NCBI GenBank assembly: GCA_051881635.1
Contig: JBJEQG010000109.1
Span: 1 to 14,142, forward strand
DNA from: JBJEQG01 sp051881635
Lineage (GTDB): Bacteria; Bacillota; Clostridia; Oscillospirales; Acutalibacteraceae
Length of the DNA: 14,142 nt
Reading direction: 5' to 3'
Positions 7,285-14,026 of this stretch are shown piece by piece. A program made the position numbers and the translations under genes. The notes beneath the pieces were generated by a model. That model saw nothing but the letters and a program-made list of their open reading frames with translations, had not been told where the DNA came from and searched no databases. Positions within the stretch are counted from its first letter, which is position 1. Each line of letters starts with the position of its first letter.

Positions 7285-7306
7285 TGTATTAGCATAAATA
7301 ATACAG
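7284..7306 (+). promoter_or_regulatory. Operator-like inverted repeat over the transcription start
   Basis: CTGTATTA (7284-7291) and TAATACAG (7299-7306) form a perfect 8-bp inverted repeat with a 7-bp spacer. It begins at the last -10 base and covers roughly -7 to +16, a classic position for a repressor dimer. The half-site is loosely similar to operators of GntR/YtrA-type repressors that control ABC transporter operons, but that family assignment is a guess. No regulator gene is in the window. Confidence 0.5.
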
Positions 7307-7407
7307 TAGAGAAATGCATTTGTCAGTTTATCATCACTTATTCGGTAATGGTTTTTCCCCTGTTTATTGTCAAAAACATAAAATCAATTTTCAAAGGAGA
7401 ATTTTTT

Positions 7408-8763
7408 ATGAAAATACTTAAACTATTTTTTGATTTCTTCACCCACAACAAACTCAAACTGTTTTTTCTCTTGGTTATTATGATCAGCGCTATGATTATG
7501 CTTTCGGAAACAATTGGACAAGTTCGCTATTATCTGTATGAAATAAGTTTTTATGCAAAAGATGAACTCAAAGACTCTATTTTTGTACAAGCGTGTCACA
7601 CTTTTCGCTATACGATTTTAGATGAAACAGGACACCCTTATGAGGATTACGATTCCGAAGAATATCGTGAGAAATACGATGCTTTGGAGGAACAAATTGA
7701 AAACGAAGACTTCCCCCAAAAAAGCAAAACCTTTTCTGCCGTAGAAGATGTCTATTGCTATGCCGAAACAAGTGGCGAATATAACAAAAACTATACGACT
7801 ATACAATTAGCCTCTGAGAAAACATACGAAATTTTTGACTATCAGCTTTCCAGCGGCACTTGGTTCAAGGACTGCAAACAAACAAGTCCATATCCTAACG
7901 CCGTAGTATGTGGCAATGTATTTAGAGATGTTCCAATAGGAAGTGATATAGAAATAATAAACCATCATAATAATAGAAAAAATAGTATTAAGGTTCATGT
8001 TATAGGAAAAATCAATCCGCCTTATTTTACACTTGATTTCAGCAACCGAACAGTACAAAATTCGATAGAGGGCTATGGATTTCGTGAAACAGCTCGTAAA
8101 ACAACATGCATATTTCTTTTAAATAATCAATTTACCCAAAATTATATTTCAGATAATCAATTTACATCAGATAATTTACATAATCTCTCCTATTTGACAG
8201 ATAGTTTCAGCAGTTTCTTTGTTAAGTTTAAAGAAACTGCCACAGAAGAAGAAATTGATGAGTATCTGAATTATATTTCTCAATATAGTGGTGATTCCAA
8301 ATACGACAGTGCTTATGCAGACACAAATACAGTTGTTGAAGCGACACGAAGATACACAAAAGAAATCATTATCAACAGCCTTCCTCTTTCACTTTTCTAT
8401 GCCGTTATTTCAACATTTACGGTTGTGTGCGTTTCCTCAATTATCGTCAGAAAAAAGCTTTTGGAACATTATACCTATTATTTATGTGGTTGCAGCCGAA
8501 AAAAGAGTTTTTCACTTTTGGCGTCCGGACTATTATATATTGGATTTATTGCTTTCATAATAACATCACTCTATTTATTCTTTAAAAAATTGATTATCAT
8601 ATTCTTGATTTCCTATCCGGAAACCATTATTGACCAATACTCTTATTTGTATATTTTCCTATATGTGGCAGTTTGTTTGTTGCTTTCGTTAATCATTCCT
8701 TTTTGCACATTCAGAAAATATACACCCATAGAACTTTATAGAAATAAGGACGGGAGAATATGA
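7408..8763 (+). CDS. FtsX/MacB-like ABC permease, type A
   Basis: A 451-residue membrane protein with the FtsX/MacB permease layout: one N-terminal helix (about 17-35), a large extracytoplasmic domain (about 36-325), then three C-terminal helices (about 327-347, 372-398, 414-433). The signature YYLCGCSRKKSF (357-368) follows the second helix on the cytoplasmic side, where FtsX-type permeases contact their ATPase. The tail ends with a TPIELYR motif common to this class. Start chosen at 7408, where AAAGGAGA lies 8 nt upstream; the frame stays open back to 7273 but crosses the promoter and has no ribosome site. The stop overlaps the next gene as ATGA. It is paralogous to the permease at 11257-12501, with the same SGTWF/EGTWF, VHVIGKI and CGCSRKKSF motifs. 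Substrate unknown. Confidence 0.85.
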   Translation: MKILKLFFDFFTHNKLKLFFLLVIMISAMIMLSETIGQVRYYLYEISFYAKDELKDSIFVQACHTFRYTILDETGHPYEDYDSEEYREKYDALEEQIENEDFPQKSKTFSAVEDVYCYAETSGEYNKNYTTIQLASEKTYEIFDYQLSSGTWFKDCKQTSPYPNAVVCGNVFRDVPIGSDIEIINHHNNRKNSIKVHVIGKINPPYFTLDFSNRTVQNSIEGYGFRETARKTTCIFLLNNQFTQNYISDNQFTSDNLHNLSYLTDSFSSFFVKFKETATEEEIDEYLNYISQYSGDSKYDSAYADTNTVVEATRRYTKEIIINSLPLSLFYAVISTFTVVCVSSIIVRKKLLEHYTYYLCGCSRKKSFSLLASGLLYIGFIAFIITSLYLFFKKLIIIFLISYPETIIDQYSYLYIFLYVAVCLLLSLIIPFCTFRKYTPIELYRNKDGRI

Positions 8764-9833
8764 AAACTTTATCTTTGGTTATTTCAAGAATACGCAACGA
8801 TTTTTCCAAAAGCAAAGCCATGATGATTATGTACGCTATCGGTTCAGTTTTATGTGTGCTTGTGTTCATATACTTTTACAGCAATATTCAAATTCTGTAT
8901 AAGGAATATGACGATTTTATGCAGAGTTTGGCAAACAGACGATATATGGTTTTTATGCTTTCTCCCTCCGAGATTGACAACAGCGACCTCGAATTTTTAT
9001 ACGATTATGACGATCTGGAAAATATTAGTCTTGGCACAGAATATGAACTTGACGGCAGGTATTATGCATTGAATACATATTCCTCTACGGAGTACATTCA
9101 AAGGGAGCTTTTATATGGCGAGGAAAATGATGAACTCCTGAAACTTGCCGAAGAAAACATGAACAACAATGTTATCTTCACAAACAGCAAAGAAGAAACC
9201 ATAATGATAAACGGTGTTCCCTTTAAAAACATCTATACAGATACGGAACTTTGTGGCTATATTCCTTTCAATGCGTTTTTAAATAATAACTTTTCTACTG
9301 ACCGTATAATTATTGTTTTTTCTCAGCACCCGAAGATTTTGCAAAATTCAGAGCTTGTAGATTTACTTCATGAACATTTTGACAAATACCCGCTTGATAG
9401 GATATTTGATGCAAACGGCGGTGATATGAATTACTTATATAATGAAGTGCTGTTTGAAATGCTAAGACTGTGCCTTGTGTATATTATCGGCTTTGCGGGC
9501 TGTGCATTTTTGTTCAAGTATATGTTTGACCTTAACCGCTATGAAAACATTGTCTACTCCATTGTTGGTGCATCAAAACTGAAAGTTACAAAAATCATGT
9601 TTCTTGAAGCGGCGGTTATGTCAATCATAAGCATTATCATAGCGATTATTCTGCACATTTCGCTTTACGATTGCTTTTTCTCTCTCATAAACCGTCAGGA
9701 AATCGTTTATAATTTTGGTGACTATTGTATTATTGCATTATTTTCTCTCATTCTGTCATTATTGACACTAATTCCATTCTTTATTCCATATATGAAAAAT
9801 CCAATTATGAAATCCAAAACAAGGTACGAATAA
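8760..9833 (+). CDS. FtsX-like ABC permease, type B
   Basis: A 357-residue membrane protein: an N-terminal helix (about 21-41), an extracytoplasmic region (about 42-228), and three C-terminal helices (about 232-254, 282-304, 322-345). It opens MKTLSLVISRI and resembles the permease at 10046-11260 in the N-terminus (MKTL-L--SRI, FSxxK), the post-helix cytoplasmic loop (KY-D--R-EN, VGA-K) and the segment ending YDCxFS-IN. Its extracytoplasmic part is shorter than in the B' paralogue, mainly because of missing middle segments. The start ATG overlaps the type A stop (ATGA), indicating translational coupling, so A and B probably form a heterodimeric permease. FtsX-fold membership is inferred from topology and the neighbouring ATPase. 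Confidence 0.8.
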   Translation: MKTLSLVISRIRNDFSKSKAMMIMYAIGSVLCVLVFIYFYSNIQILYKEYDDFMQSLANRRYMVFMLSPSEIDNSDLEFLYDYDDLENISLGTEYELDGRYYALNTYSSTEYIQRELLYGEENDELLKLAEENMNNNVIFTNSKEETIMINGVPFKNIYTDTELCGYIPFNAFLNNNFSTDRIIIVFSQHPKILQNSELVDLLHEHFDKYPLDRIFDANGGDMNYLYNEVLFEMLRLCLVYIIGFAGCAFLFKYMFDLNRYENIVYSIVGASKLKVTKIMFLEAAVMSIISIIIAIILHISLYDCFFSLINRQEIVYNFGDYCIIALFSLILSLLTLIPFFIPYMKNPIMKSKTRYE

Positions 9834-9879
9834 TTCAATTTTTACAGTCTTTATCTTACAAAGAGATTGACTGATATTA

Positions 9880-9934
9880 AGGAGAATTTTATGAAAACAT
9901 TACGGCTTGCATTTAGCAGAATTCTTACATATTT
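9880..9934 (+). repeat. 55-bp direct repeat, left copy (scaffold-gap flank)
   Basis: Identical over 55 bp to 10035-10089. It contains the ribosome site AGGAGA, an ATG at 9891 and the first 14 codons of the type B' permease, then runs into Ns. The length fits the shared k-mer overlap at contig ends from a k=55 assembler. Most simply, this is the same DNA as the right copy, counted twice. Confidence 0.9.
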
Positions 9935-10034
9935 NNNNNNNNNNNNNNNNNNNNNNNNNNNNNNNNNNNNNNNNNNNNNNNNNNNNNNNNNNNNNNNNNN
10001 NNNNNNNNNNNNNNNNNNNNNNNNNNNNNNNNNN
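9935..10034. other. Assembly gap of exactly 100 Ns
   Basis: One hundred unresolved bases, a conventional placeholder length for a scaffold join of unknown size. Since the flanks are the same 55 bp, the true distance may be minus 55 (simple overlap). In that case the type B stop is followed by a 57-bp spacer and then the type B' ATG, with AAGGAGAATTTT just before it. Confidence 0.95.
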
Positions 10035-10089
10035 AGGAGAATTTTATGAAAACATTACGGCTTGCATTTAGCAGAATTCTTACATATTT
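10035..10089 (+). repeat. 55-bp direct repeat, right copy
   Basis: Exact match to 9880-9934. It carries AGGAGA six bases before the ATG at 10046 and the first codons of the type B' permease, and continues into the full gene. Confidence 0.9.
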
Positions 10090-11260
10090 TTCGGAAAACA
10101 AAATTATATTTATTCTATATCTTATTGGTGTTGTTGCCTGTATCATTTTTATGCTCTTTTTCTACGGCAATGTACTCAACAGCAAAACAGGACAAACACG
10201 ATATGATGAATTAGACTTTAAAACATATTCTGTCAGTTTTGCAACACCAACGGAAATTACACCTGAAACTCTTGAAAAACTAAAAGATTTTCAAATAGAG
10301 TATGATATACAGGATATTAAACTAAGTGCTGTTCTTGATATGGACGGAAATAATATTGATTTTTCAACTTGTTCAGACGCATCCACATATTTTGATTATG
10401 GAAATATAAACAATGATTTTGTAAGTGTGGACAACGATATTGTGGCAGTTAGCGTGGATACTTTTATAAATAATAACAACAATATTCTTAAAGGTACTGA
10501 TTATCAAATATTTACTGATGAAGAATTGAAACAAAATGTGGCAGCGGCTTCATTAAATGCAGAAAAAAGTATAAAAATCAAAGGACAGGATTTTAATGTT
10601 GTCAAAACCGTACCTAAAAATACTGATGAATATTATTTCAAGTCAACACCTGACTACTATATCCCCGCAGATGCCTATTTTCAGTCGGGATTAAAAACAT
10701 GGAAAATCACAATCTATGTTGCTGAGCCTTTTTCTCAAAGTATGATGTATAATTATGGTTATTTCCTGCATGAAATTTTTAATACGAAATATAACCCTCT
10801 TAAAGATGTGAGTGGAGAATATGATTGTGTTGGAATACCTAACACTGTATATATGGCAGAGTATGGAGATAGATTTGCCCAATATTGGTCTATAATGGAG
10901 GTTTTTGCCGTTTCAATCCTCTCGTTTATGTTCCTCTTAAAATACCTTATGGACTCATGCCGACGGGAGAACAGTATTCTGATGATGGTTGGTGCAAAGA
11001 AAAGCCGTATTTTGGTTACCAACTTTATTGAAAATATCATTCTTACTCTATCAGGCACAGCGATTGCTGTTTTAATTCATATTGCATTCTATGATTGCCT
11101 GTTCTCAAAAATCAATCTTTATGAAAATGTTGTTTATTCAGCAGAGGATTATTTGACAATCGCCTTAATTGTATTTGTACTATCCACAATTATACAAATA
11201 CCATTTATCATTTCTTATTGGTTCAAAAATATAAGAAATATTAAGGACGGTGCAAAATGA
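10046..11260 (+). CDS. FtsX-like ABC permease, type B' (paralogue of type B)
   Basis: A 404-residue permease: an N-terminal helix (about 20-40), an extracytoplasmic domain (about 41-280), and three C-terminal helices (about 282-300, 328-349, 370-392). It shares with the 8760-9833 protein the MKTL-L--SRI start, the loop LKYLMDSCRRENSILMMVGA and the YDCLFSKIN segment near 349-357, but its outer domain is about 45 residues longer. Start is the ATG after AGGAGAATTTT. Its first 44 bases are duplicated across the N gap, so everything upstream is uncertain, but the coding frame itself is complete. The stop overlaps the next start as ATGA, pairing this B-type permease with an A-type one, as in the first half of the operon but in reverse order. 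Confidence 0.8.
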   Translation: MKTLRLAFSRILTYFSENKIIFILYLIGVVACIIFMLFFYGNVLNSKTGQTRYDELDFKTYSVSFATPTEITPETLEKLKDFQIEYDIQDIKLSAVLDMDGNNIDFSTCSDASTYFDYGNINNDFVSVDNDIVAVSVDTFINNNNNILKGTDYQIFTDEELKQNVAAASLNAEKSIKIKGQDFNVVKTVPKNTDEYYFKSTPDYYIPADAYFQSGLKTWKITIYVAEPFSQSMMYNYGYFLHEIFNTKYNPLKDVSGEYDCVGIPNTVYMAEYGDRFAQYWSIMEVFAVSILSFMFLLKYLMDSCRRENSILMMVGAKKSRILVTNFIENIILTLSGTAIAVLIHIAFYDCLFSKINLYENVVYSAEDYLTIALIVFVLSTIIQIPFIISYWFKNIRNIKDGAK

Positions 11261-12501
11261 AAAAACTAAAACTTTTTATATTCTCTTTTTCGCAAAATAT
11301 TATTTCCTCTATTCTACTTGTTATTATCCTTGTTGTTGCTATACTGTCTGTACAGGATATTATTTCTCAGTACAGATACATAAATTACAGCAAGTATATT
11401 ATCGAAAATAAATATCTCCAAAACAGTGATTATTTCATGATCAATTCTGACCGTATAGGTGGTGACCCAAATGAACTGTTTGAATATACTGCCTCAGTAA
11501 AAGAGCAAATCGCAAAAATGGACGGTATAAAAGGCGTTGCCGATATTTCATATTTTGGTACATTGGAATATAAATTGGAAGATAAAACGGGCTATACAAA
11601 CTATCAATTTTACAATGAATATATGACAAATGCCTTTTCCAATCAACTTTCTGAGGGAACATGGTTTGGCGAAAATAAAAATCCCGATATACCCGATGTT
11701 ATTGTCGGCGGTGCGGCATTTGACAATGTAGCGGTAGGAAGTACCATACAAATATCCTTAACCGATAGTAACTACAACAATACACCACACCAAGTCCATG
11801 TTATAGGAAAAATCGACTATCCGTGGTATAGTGTCGAGTACACTACTATTTCCAATAAGGTTTCTACTAAAGATTTTCTTTCTGTGGCTGATATGATGAT
11901 ATTTGAAGATACAGAAGAAAACCGTACACTCTTTGAAACTTATACCTCTCCCTCAACCTCTTTAGCCTTTTCTTATTTTGTACTTTATGATGATGACTGC
12001 ACCGAAGAACAAAAACAAGCGTGTAGGGATTATTATAATACAGTCGGTTCATACCTCAGCTATGATACTGTACTCAGTAATACAGAGGACAACATTCGTA
12101 ATGAACTTATGAAAAAAATGGTTACTCCTGTTTTCCTTTTAGTTATTGCCACAATAACTCTTATTAGTATATCCACACTGAACACTTATAAAAAGCTGAA
12201 AGACCATTCGGTATATTATCTTTGCGGTTGCAGCCGAAAAAAGAGTTTTATGTATCTTTTTATGGAAATAAGCATGGTTGCAATTATCGCAACTGTTATT
12301 GATATATTCTATATTTCAATTCAAATCAACGGTTTACGGAATGGCACAATCATTTATTCAAGTACAATCATAGACTATTGGAATATTGTGTTTGTGGTTG
12401 CGTACTGTATCGTAACAATATTGGTTACTACCATACTTCCGTTTATTGTTTATCACAAAAATACACCGCTTGAAATTTACAGGAGGAATCACAATGATTG
12501 A
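11257..12501 (+). CDS. FtsX/MacB-like ABC permease, type A' (paralogue of type A)
   Basis: A 414-residue permease: an N-terminal helix (about 14-33), an outer domain (about 36-285), and C-terminal helices (about 290-308, 333-354, 374-398). It shares with the 7408-8763 protein the EGTWF region (133-137), VGS/IGS turn, VHVIGKI (180-186), the cytoplasmic YYLCGCSRKKSF (320-331) and the terminal TPLEIYR. AAGGACGG lies 6 nt before the ATG, which overlaps the type B' stop. The 3' end overlaps the ATPase start by 8 bp. The membrane end is far better conserved than the outer domain, so A and A' probably use the same ATPase but differ in what they bind outside. Confidence 0.85.
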   Translation: MKKLKLFIFSFSQNIISSILLVIILVVAILSVQDIISQYRYINYSKYIIENKYLQNSDYFMINSDRIGGDPNELFEYTASVKEQIAKMDGIKGVADISYFGTLEYKLEDKTGYTNYQFYNEYMTNAFSNQLSEGTWFGENKNPDIPDVIVGGAAFDNVAVGSTIQISLTDSNYNNTPHQVHVIGKIDYPWYSVEYTTISNKVSTKDFLSVADMMIFEDTEENRTLFETYTSPSTSLAFSYFVLYDDDCTEEQKQACRDYYNTVGSYLSYDTVLSNTEDNIRNELMKKMVTPVFLLVIATITLISISTLNTYKKLKDHSVYYLCGCSRKKSFMYLFMEISMVAIIATVIDIFYISIQINGLRNGTIIYSSTIIDYWNIVFVVAYCIVTILVTTILPFIVYHKNTPLEIYRRNHND

Positions 12502-13162
12502 AATTACAAAGCTCAACAAATACTACAAGGTCGGCAGTGGCAAAATGCACGCTCTCAAAGACATCAATCTCACCGTACAGGACGGCGAAAGCCTTGCCAT
12601 TCAAGGTAAATCCGGTGCGGGTAAGTCTACACTTATGCATATTCTCGGACTTTTGGACAACTATGACAGCGGTAGTCTGAAAATAGACGGTCAGGAAATC
12701 AAGGGACTTCATGACGGAAAACTTGCAAAAATTCGCAATCAAAAAATCGGTTTTGTTATGCAGGATTTTTCTCTGCTTGACCACAAAACAGTCCTTATGA
12801 ATGTCATGCTCCCCCTTTTCTTCAACAACAAATACAGTTATTCCAAAATGACGAAACTTGCCCACGAGGCATTGAAGCGTGTCGGCATTGATGACCAAGC
12901 AAACAAAAAAGCAAACCAACTTTCGGGCGGTCAGCGTCAGCGTGTTGCAATCGCAAGAGCGATTATCTCCAATCCGCAAATTATTCTTGCGGACGAACCG
13001 ACAGGTGCTTTGGACAGTGAAACATCTACCGAAATCATGGAACTTCTCAAAAACTTAAACGAAAGCAACGACATAACGCTTATTGTCATAACTCATGACG
13101 ATACAGTGGCAGACTATTGCAAAAGAAAAATTATTATCAGTGATGGTCGTATTGTTGAATAA
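12494..13162 (+). CDS. ABC transporter ATPase, MacB/LolD/BceA-like
   Basis: A 222-residue nucleotide-binding subunit with every motif intact: Walker A GKSGAGKST (38-46), Q-loop Q90, signature LSGGQRQR (143-150), Walker B IILADE (163-168), D-loop GALD (171-174) and H-loop H201. This family (LolD, MacB, FtsE, BceA, YtrE) pairs with FtsX-fold permeases and usually drives mechanotransmission or extrusion rather than classical import. The start at 12494 is set by a perfect AGGAGG at 12481-12486; the frame is open 16 codons further upstream but that part lies within the preceding gene. As the only ATPase of the operon it presumably serves all four permeases. Its codons look less AT-rich than those of the permease outer domains. 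Confidence 0.95.
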   Translation: MIEITKLNKYYKVGSGKMHALKDINLTVQDGESLAIQGKSGAGKSTLMHILGLLDNYDSGSLKIDGQEIKGLHDGKLAKIRNQKIGFVMQDFSLLDHKTVLMNVMLPLFFNNKYSYSKMTKLAHEALKRVGIDDQANKKANQLSGGQRQRVAIARAIISNPQIILADEPTGALDSETSTEIMELLKNLNESNDITLIVITHDDTVADYCKRKIIISDGRIVE

Positions 13163-13164
13163 GT

Positions 13165-13205
13165 AAAACGGTTTGGCGTATGAAAATACACCAAACCGTT
13201 TTTTC
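13165..13205 (+). terminator. Rho-independent terminator of the ABC operon
   Basis: AAAACGGTTTGG (13165-13176) pairs with CCAAACCGTTTT (13191-13202); after one mismatch the stem extends by GTA/TAC around a TGAAAA loop. Two more Ts follow the paired arm. It starts two bases after the ATPase stop codon. Confidence 0.9.
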
Positions 13206-13287
13206 ATTATTCCGATTTCTGTAACTCAGCATATACCAAATACCGCTGATAATTTTGAGGAAACGGGTGACATACTTAAAAGCAAAG

Positions 13288-13314
13288 AAAAAACCGCTTG
13301 AACAAGCGGTTTTT
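13288..13314 (-). terminator. Intrinsic terminator after tRNA-Ala
   Basis: AAAAACCGCT (13289-13298) pairs with AGCGGTTTTT (13305-13314) around a six-base loop. On the minus strand the stem is followed by T6 then CTTT. It lies about 10 bp beyond the tRNA 3' end. The plus strand also has a T-run, so it may act in both directions. Between it and 13205 I see only about 80 bp with no recognisable feature. Confidence 0.8.
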
Positions 13315-13322
13315 CGTTGTTT

Positions 13323-13398
13323 TGGTGGAGACGAAGAGGATTGAACTCTCGACCTTACGGATGCGAACCGTACGCTCTCCCAGCTGAGCTACGCCCCC
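13323..13398 (-). tRNA. tRNA-Ala, anticodon CGC
   Basis: A 76-nt cloverleaf with encoded CCA. The acceptor stem GGGGGCG/CGTCTCC contains the G3:U70 wobble pair that marks alanine tRNAs. D-arm GCTC/GAGC, anticodon stem TACGG/CCGTA with loop TTCGCAT, variable loop AGGTC, and T-arm GAGAG/CTCTT with loop TTCAATC. Anticodon CGC reads the codon GCG, and the G3:U70 pair independently confirms Ala. It has its own upstream promoter and a downstream terminator. Confidence 0.95.
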
Positions 13399-13413
13399 AA
13401 ATATTTCTACTTT

Positions 13414-13441
13414 ATTATAACATAATTTTTCCAAAAGTAAA
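13414..13441 (-). promoter_or_regulatory. Promoter of tRNA-Ala
   Basis: On the minus strand a perfect -10 TATAAT (13419-13414) is preceded at 16 bp by TTTACT (13441-13436), four of six matches to the -35 consensus. The predicted start lies about 9 nt before the tRNA 5' end. Confidence 0.6.
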
Positions 13442-13455
13442 GTAAAAATAAAAAT

Positions 13456-13902
13456 CTATTTTTCCATAATATAGTTGGTCAAGAAAATTCCATTTCTAAT
13501 AACCTGCTGTTCTTTAACTACCTTATACCCTCTGTAAATAAAGAATGGTTTTGCTGTAATAGAGGCGTGTGTAATGATTTTATCCGCAACAACGGCATTT
13601 TCTAACACATCACAAATAGCAGTCGCAACACCTTGTCTTTGATAATCCTTATGAACATACAATCTATCCAAATATCCCGAAAAATCAATATCTCCAAAAC
13701 CAACGATAACATTATTTTCCACACCAACAACAGTAAAATGTTCAGAGAATGATTTGTGCCATTCTTCTAAATCCACATAACCGTTTGCCCATACATTTAA
13801 CTGCTCGTCTGTATAATCCTTAGCATTGATAGTATGAACCGTATCATAAAACAACTGTGCTAATTGCTTACAGTCTGAGTGGATATACTTTCTAATAAAC
13901 AT
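13456..13902 (-). CDS. GNAT family N-acetyltransferase, YafP-like
   Basis: A 148-residue single-domain GNAT acetyltransferase. The acetyl-CoA site is visible as LDRLYVHKDYQRQGVAT (78-94), with the Q/RxxGxA loop RQGVAT, after the strand VIVGFGDIDF. The C-terminal half has HASITAKPFF-YRGYKVVKEQ and ends LTNYIMEK, matching the small YafP-type acetyltransferases. The family transfers acetyl from acetyl-CoA to an amine; the acceptor here is unknown. The ATG at 13902 follows GGGAGGT at 5-bp spacing, and a promoter lies 44 bp further up, so the gene is monocistronic. No clear terminator separates it from the tRNA promoter downstream. Confidence 0.9.
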   Translation of the reverse strand: MFIRKYIHSDCKQLAQLFYDTVHTINAKDYTDEQLNVWANGYVDLEEWHKSFSEHFTVVGVENNVIVGFGDIDFSGYLDRLYVHKDYQRQGVATAICDVLENAVVADKIITHASITAKPFFIYRGYKVVKEQQVIRNGIFLTNYIMEK

Positions 13903-13945
13903 TTCAAACCTCCCATATAAATTTTATTCTTGCTTTCGTAACATT

Positions 13946-13973
13946 ATTATAGCACAAGTCTTATTAAAGTAAA
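13946..13973 (-). promoter_or_regulatory. Promoter of the GNAT acetyltransferase gene
   Basis: On the minus strand TATAAT (13951-13946) is preceded at 16 bp by TTTACT (13973-13968), the same pair of boxes and spacing as the tRNA-Ala promoter. It lies downstream of a terminator, in line with an independent transcription unit. Confidence 0.6.
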
Positions 13974-14019
13974 AAAATATTTTGAACGCCTTTGGAGTGA
14001 AACCGAAAGGCGTTCAAAA
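13971..14019 (-). terminator. Intrinsic terminator of the aminotransferase gene
   Basis: TTTTGAACGCCTTT (13980-13993) pairs with AAAGGCGTTCAAAA (14006-14019), a perfect 14-bp stem with a 12-nt loop. On the minus strand it is followed by ATATTTTTTT, making it a terminator for the gene entering from the right edge. The plus strand has no T-run after the stem. Confidence 0.85.
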
Positions 14020-14026
14020 CAGCAGA

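Larger units (their letters stand above)
7015..7407. other. Gene-free divergent intergenic region
   Basis: A 393-bp AT-rich interval between the minus-strand unknown membrane protein and the plus-strand transporter operon. It holds a bidirectional terminator-like hairpin (7042-7083), a weaker possible plus-strand promoter (TTGTTC at 7180-7185, 18 bp, TGCTATACT ending at 7209), a strong promoter (7256-7284), an operator-like inverted repeat (7284-7306), and a 5' leader of about 117 nt. The open frames across it look like chance. Confidence 0.6.

Noticed and set aside
7082..7297. 71-codon plus-strand frame upstream of the transporter operon
   Set aside because: It has no ribosome site, overlaps the hairpin edge and the promoter, and has low-complexity Lys/Phe composition.
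7273..7407. N-terminal extension of the first permease by 45 codons
   Set aside because: The upstream ATG lies between the -35 and -10 boxes of a near-consensus promoter and has no ribosome site; AAAGGAGA precedes the ATG at 7408, where a normal permease N-terminus begins.
7314..7421. 35-codon upstream ORF in the transporter leader
   Set aside because: The ATG at 7314 lacks properly spaced Shine-Dalgarno sequence, and the frame only incidentally overlaps the permease start.
9867..10049. A 60-codon reading frame spanning the Ns
   Set aside because: It exists only because Ns are read through; the flanks are the same 55 bp twice.
12446..12493. Longer start for the ABC ATPase
   Set aside because: The 16 extra codons overlap the preceding permease and do not resemble an ATPase N-terminus; a perfect AGGAGG selects the ATG at 12494.
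13205..13287. Remnant coding sequence between the two terminators
   Set aside because: Short stretches in two frames look mildly protein-like, but neither has a start, ribosome site or recognisable motif.
13163..13322. Integration site (att) at the tRNA-Ala 3' end bounding a mobile element
   Set aside because: I looked for a second copy of the tRNA 3' segment near 7000-7100 and elsewhere to the left and saw none; there is no integrase or transposase in the window.
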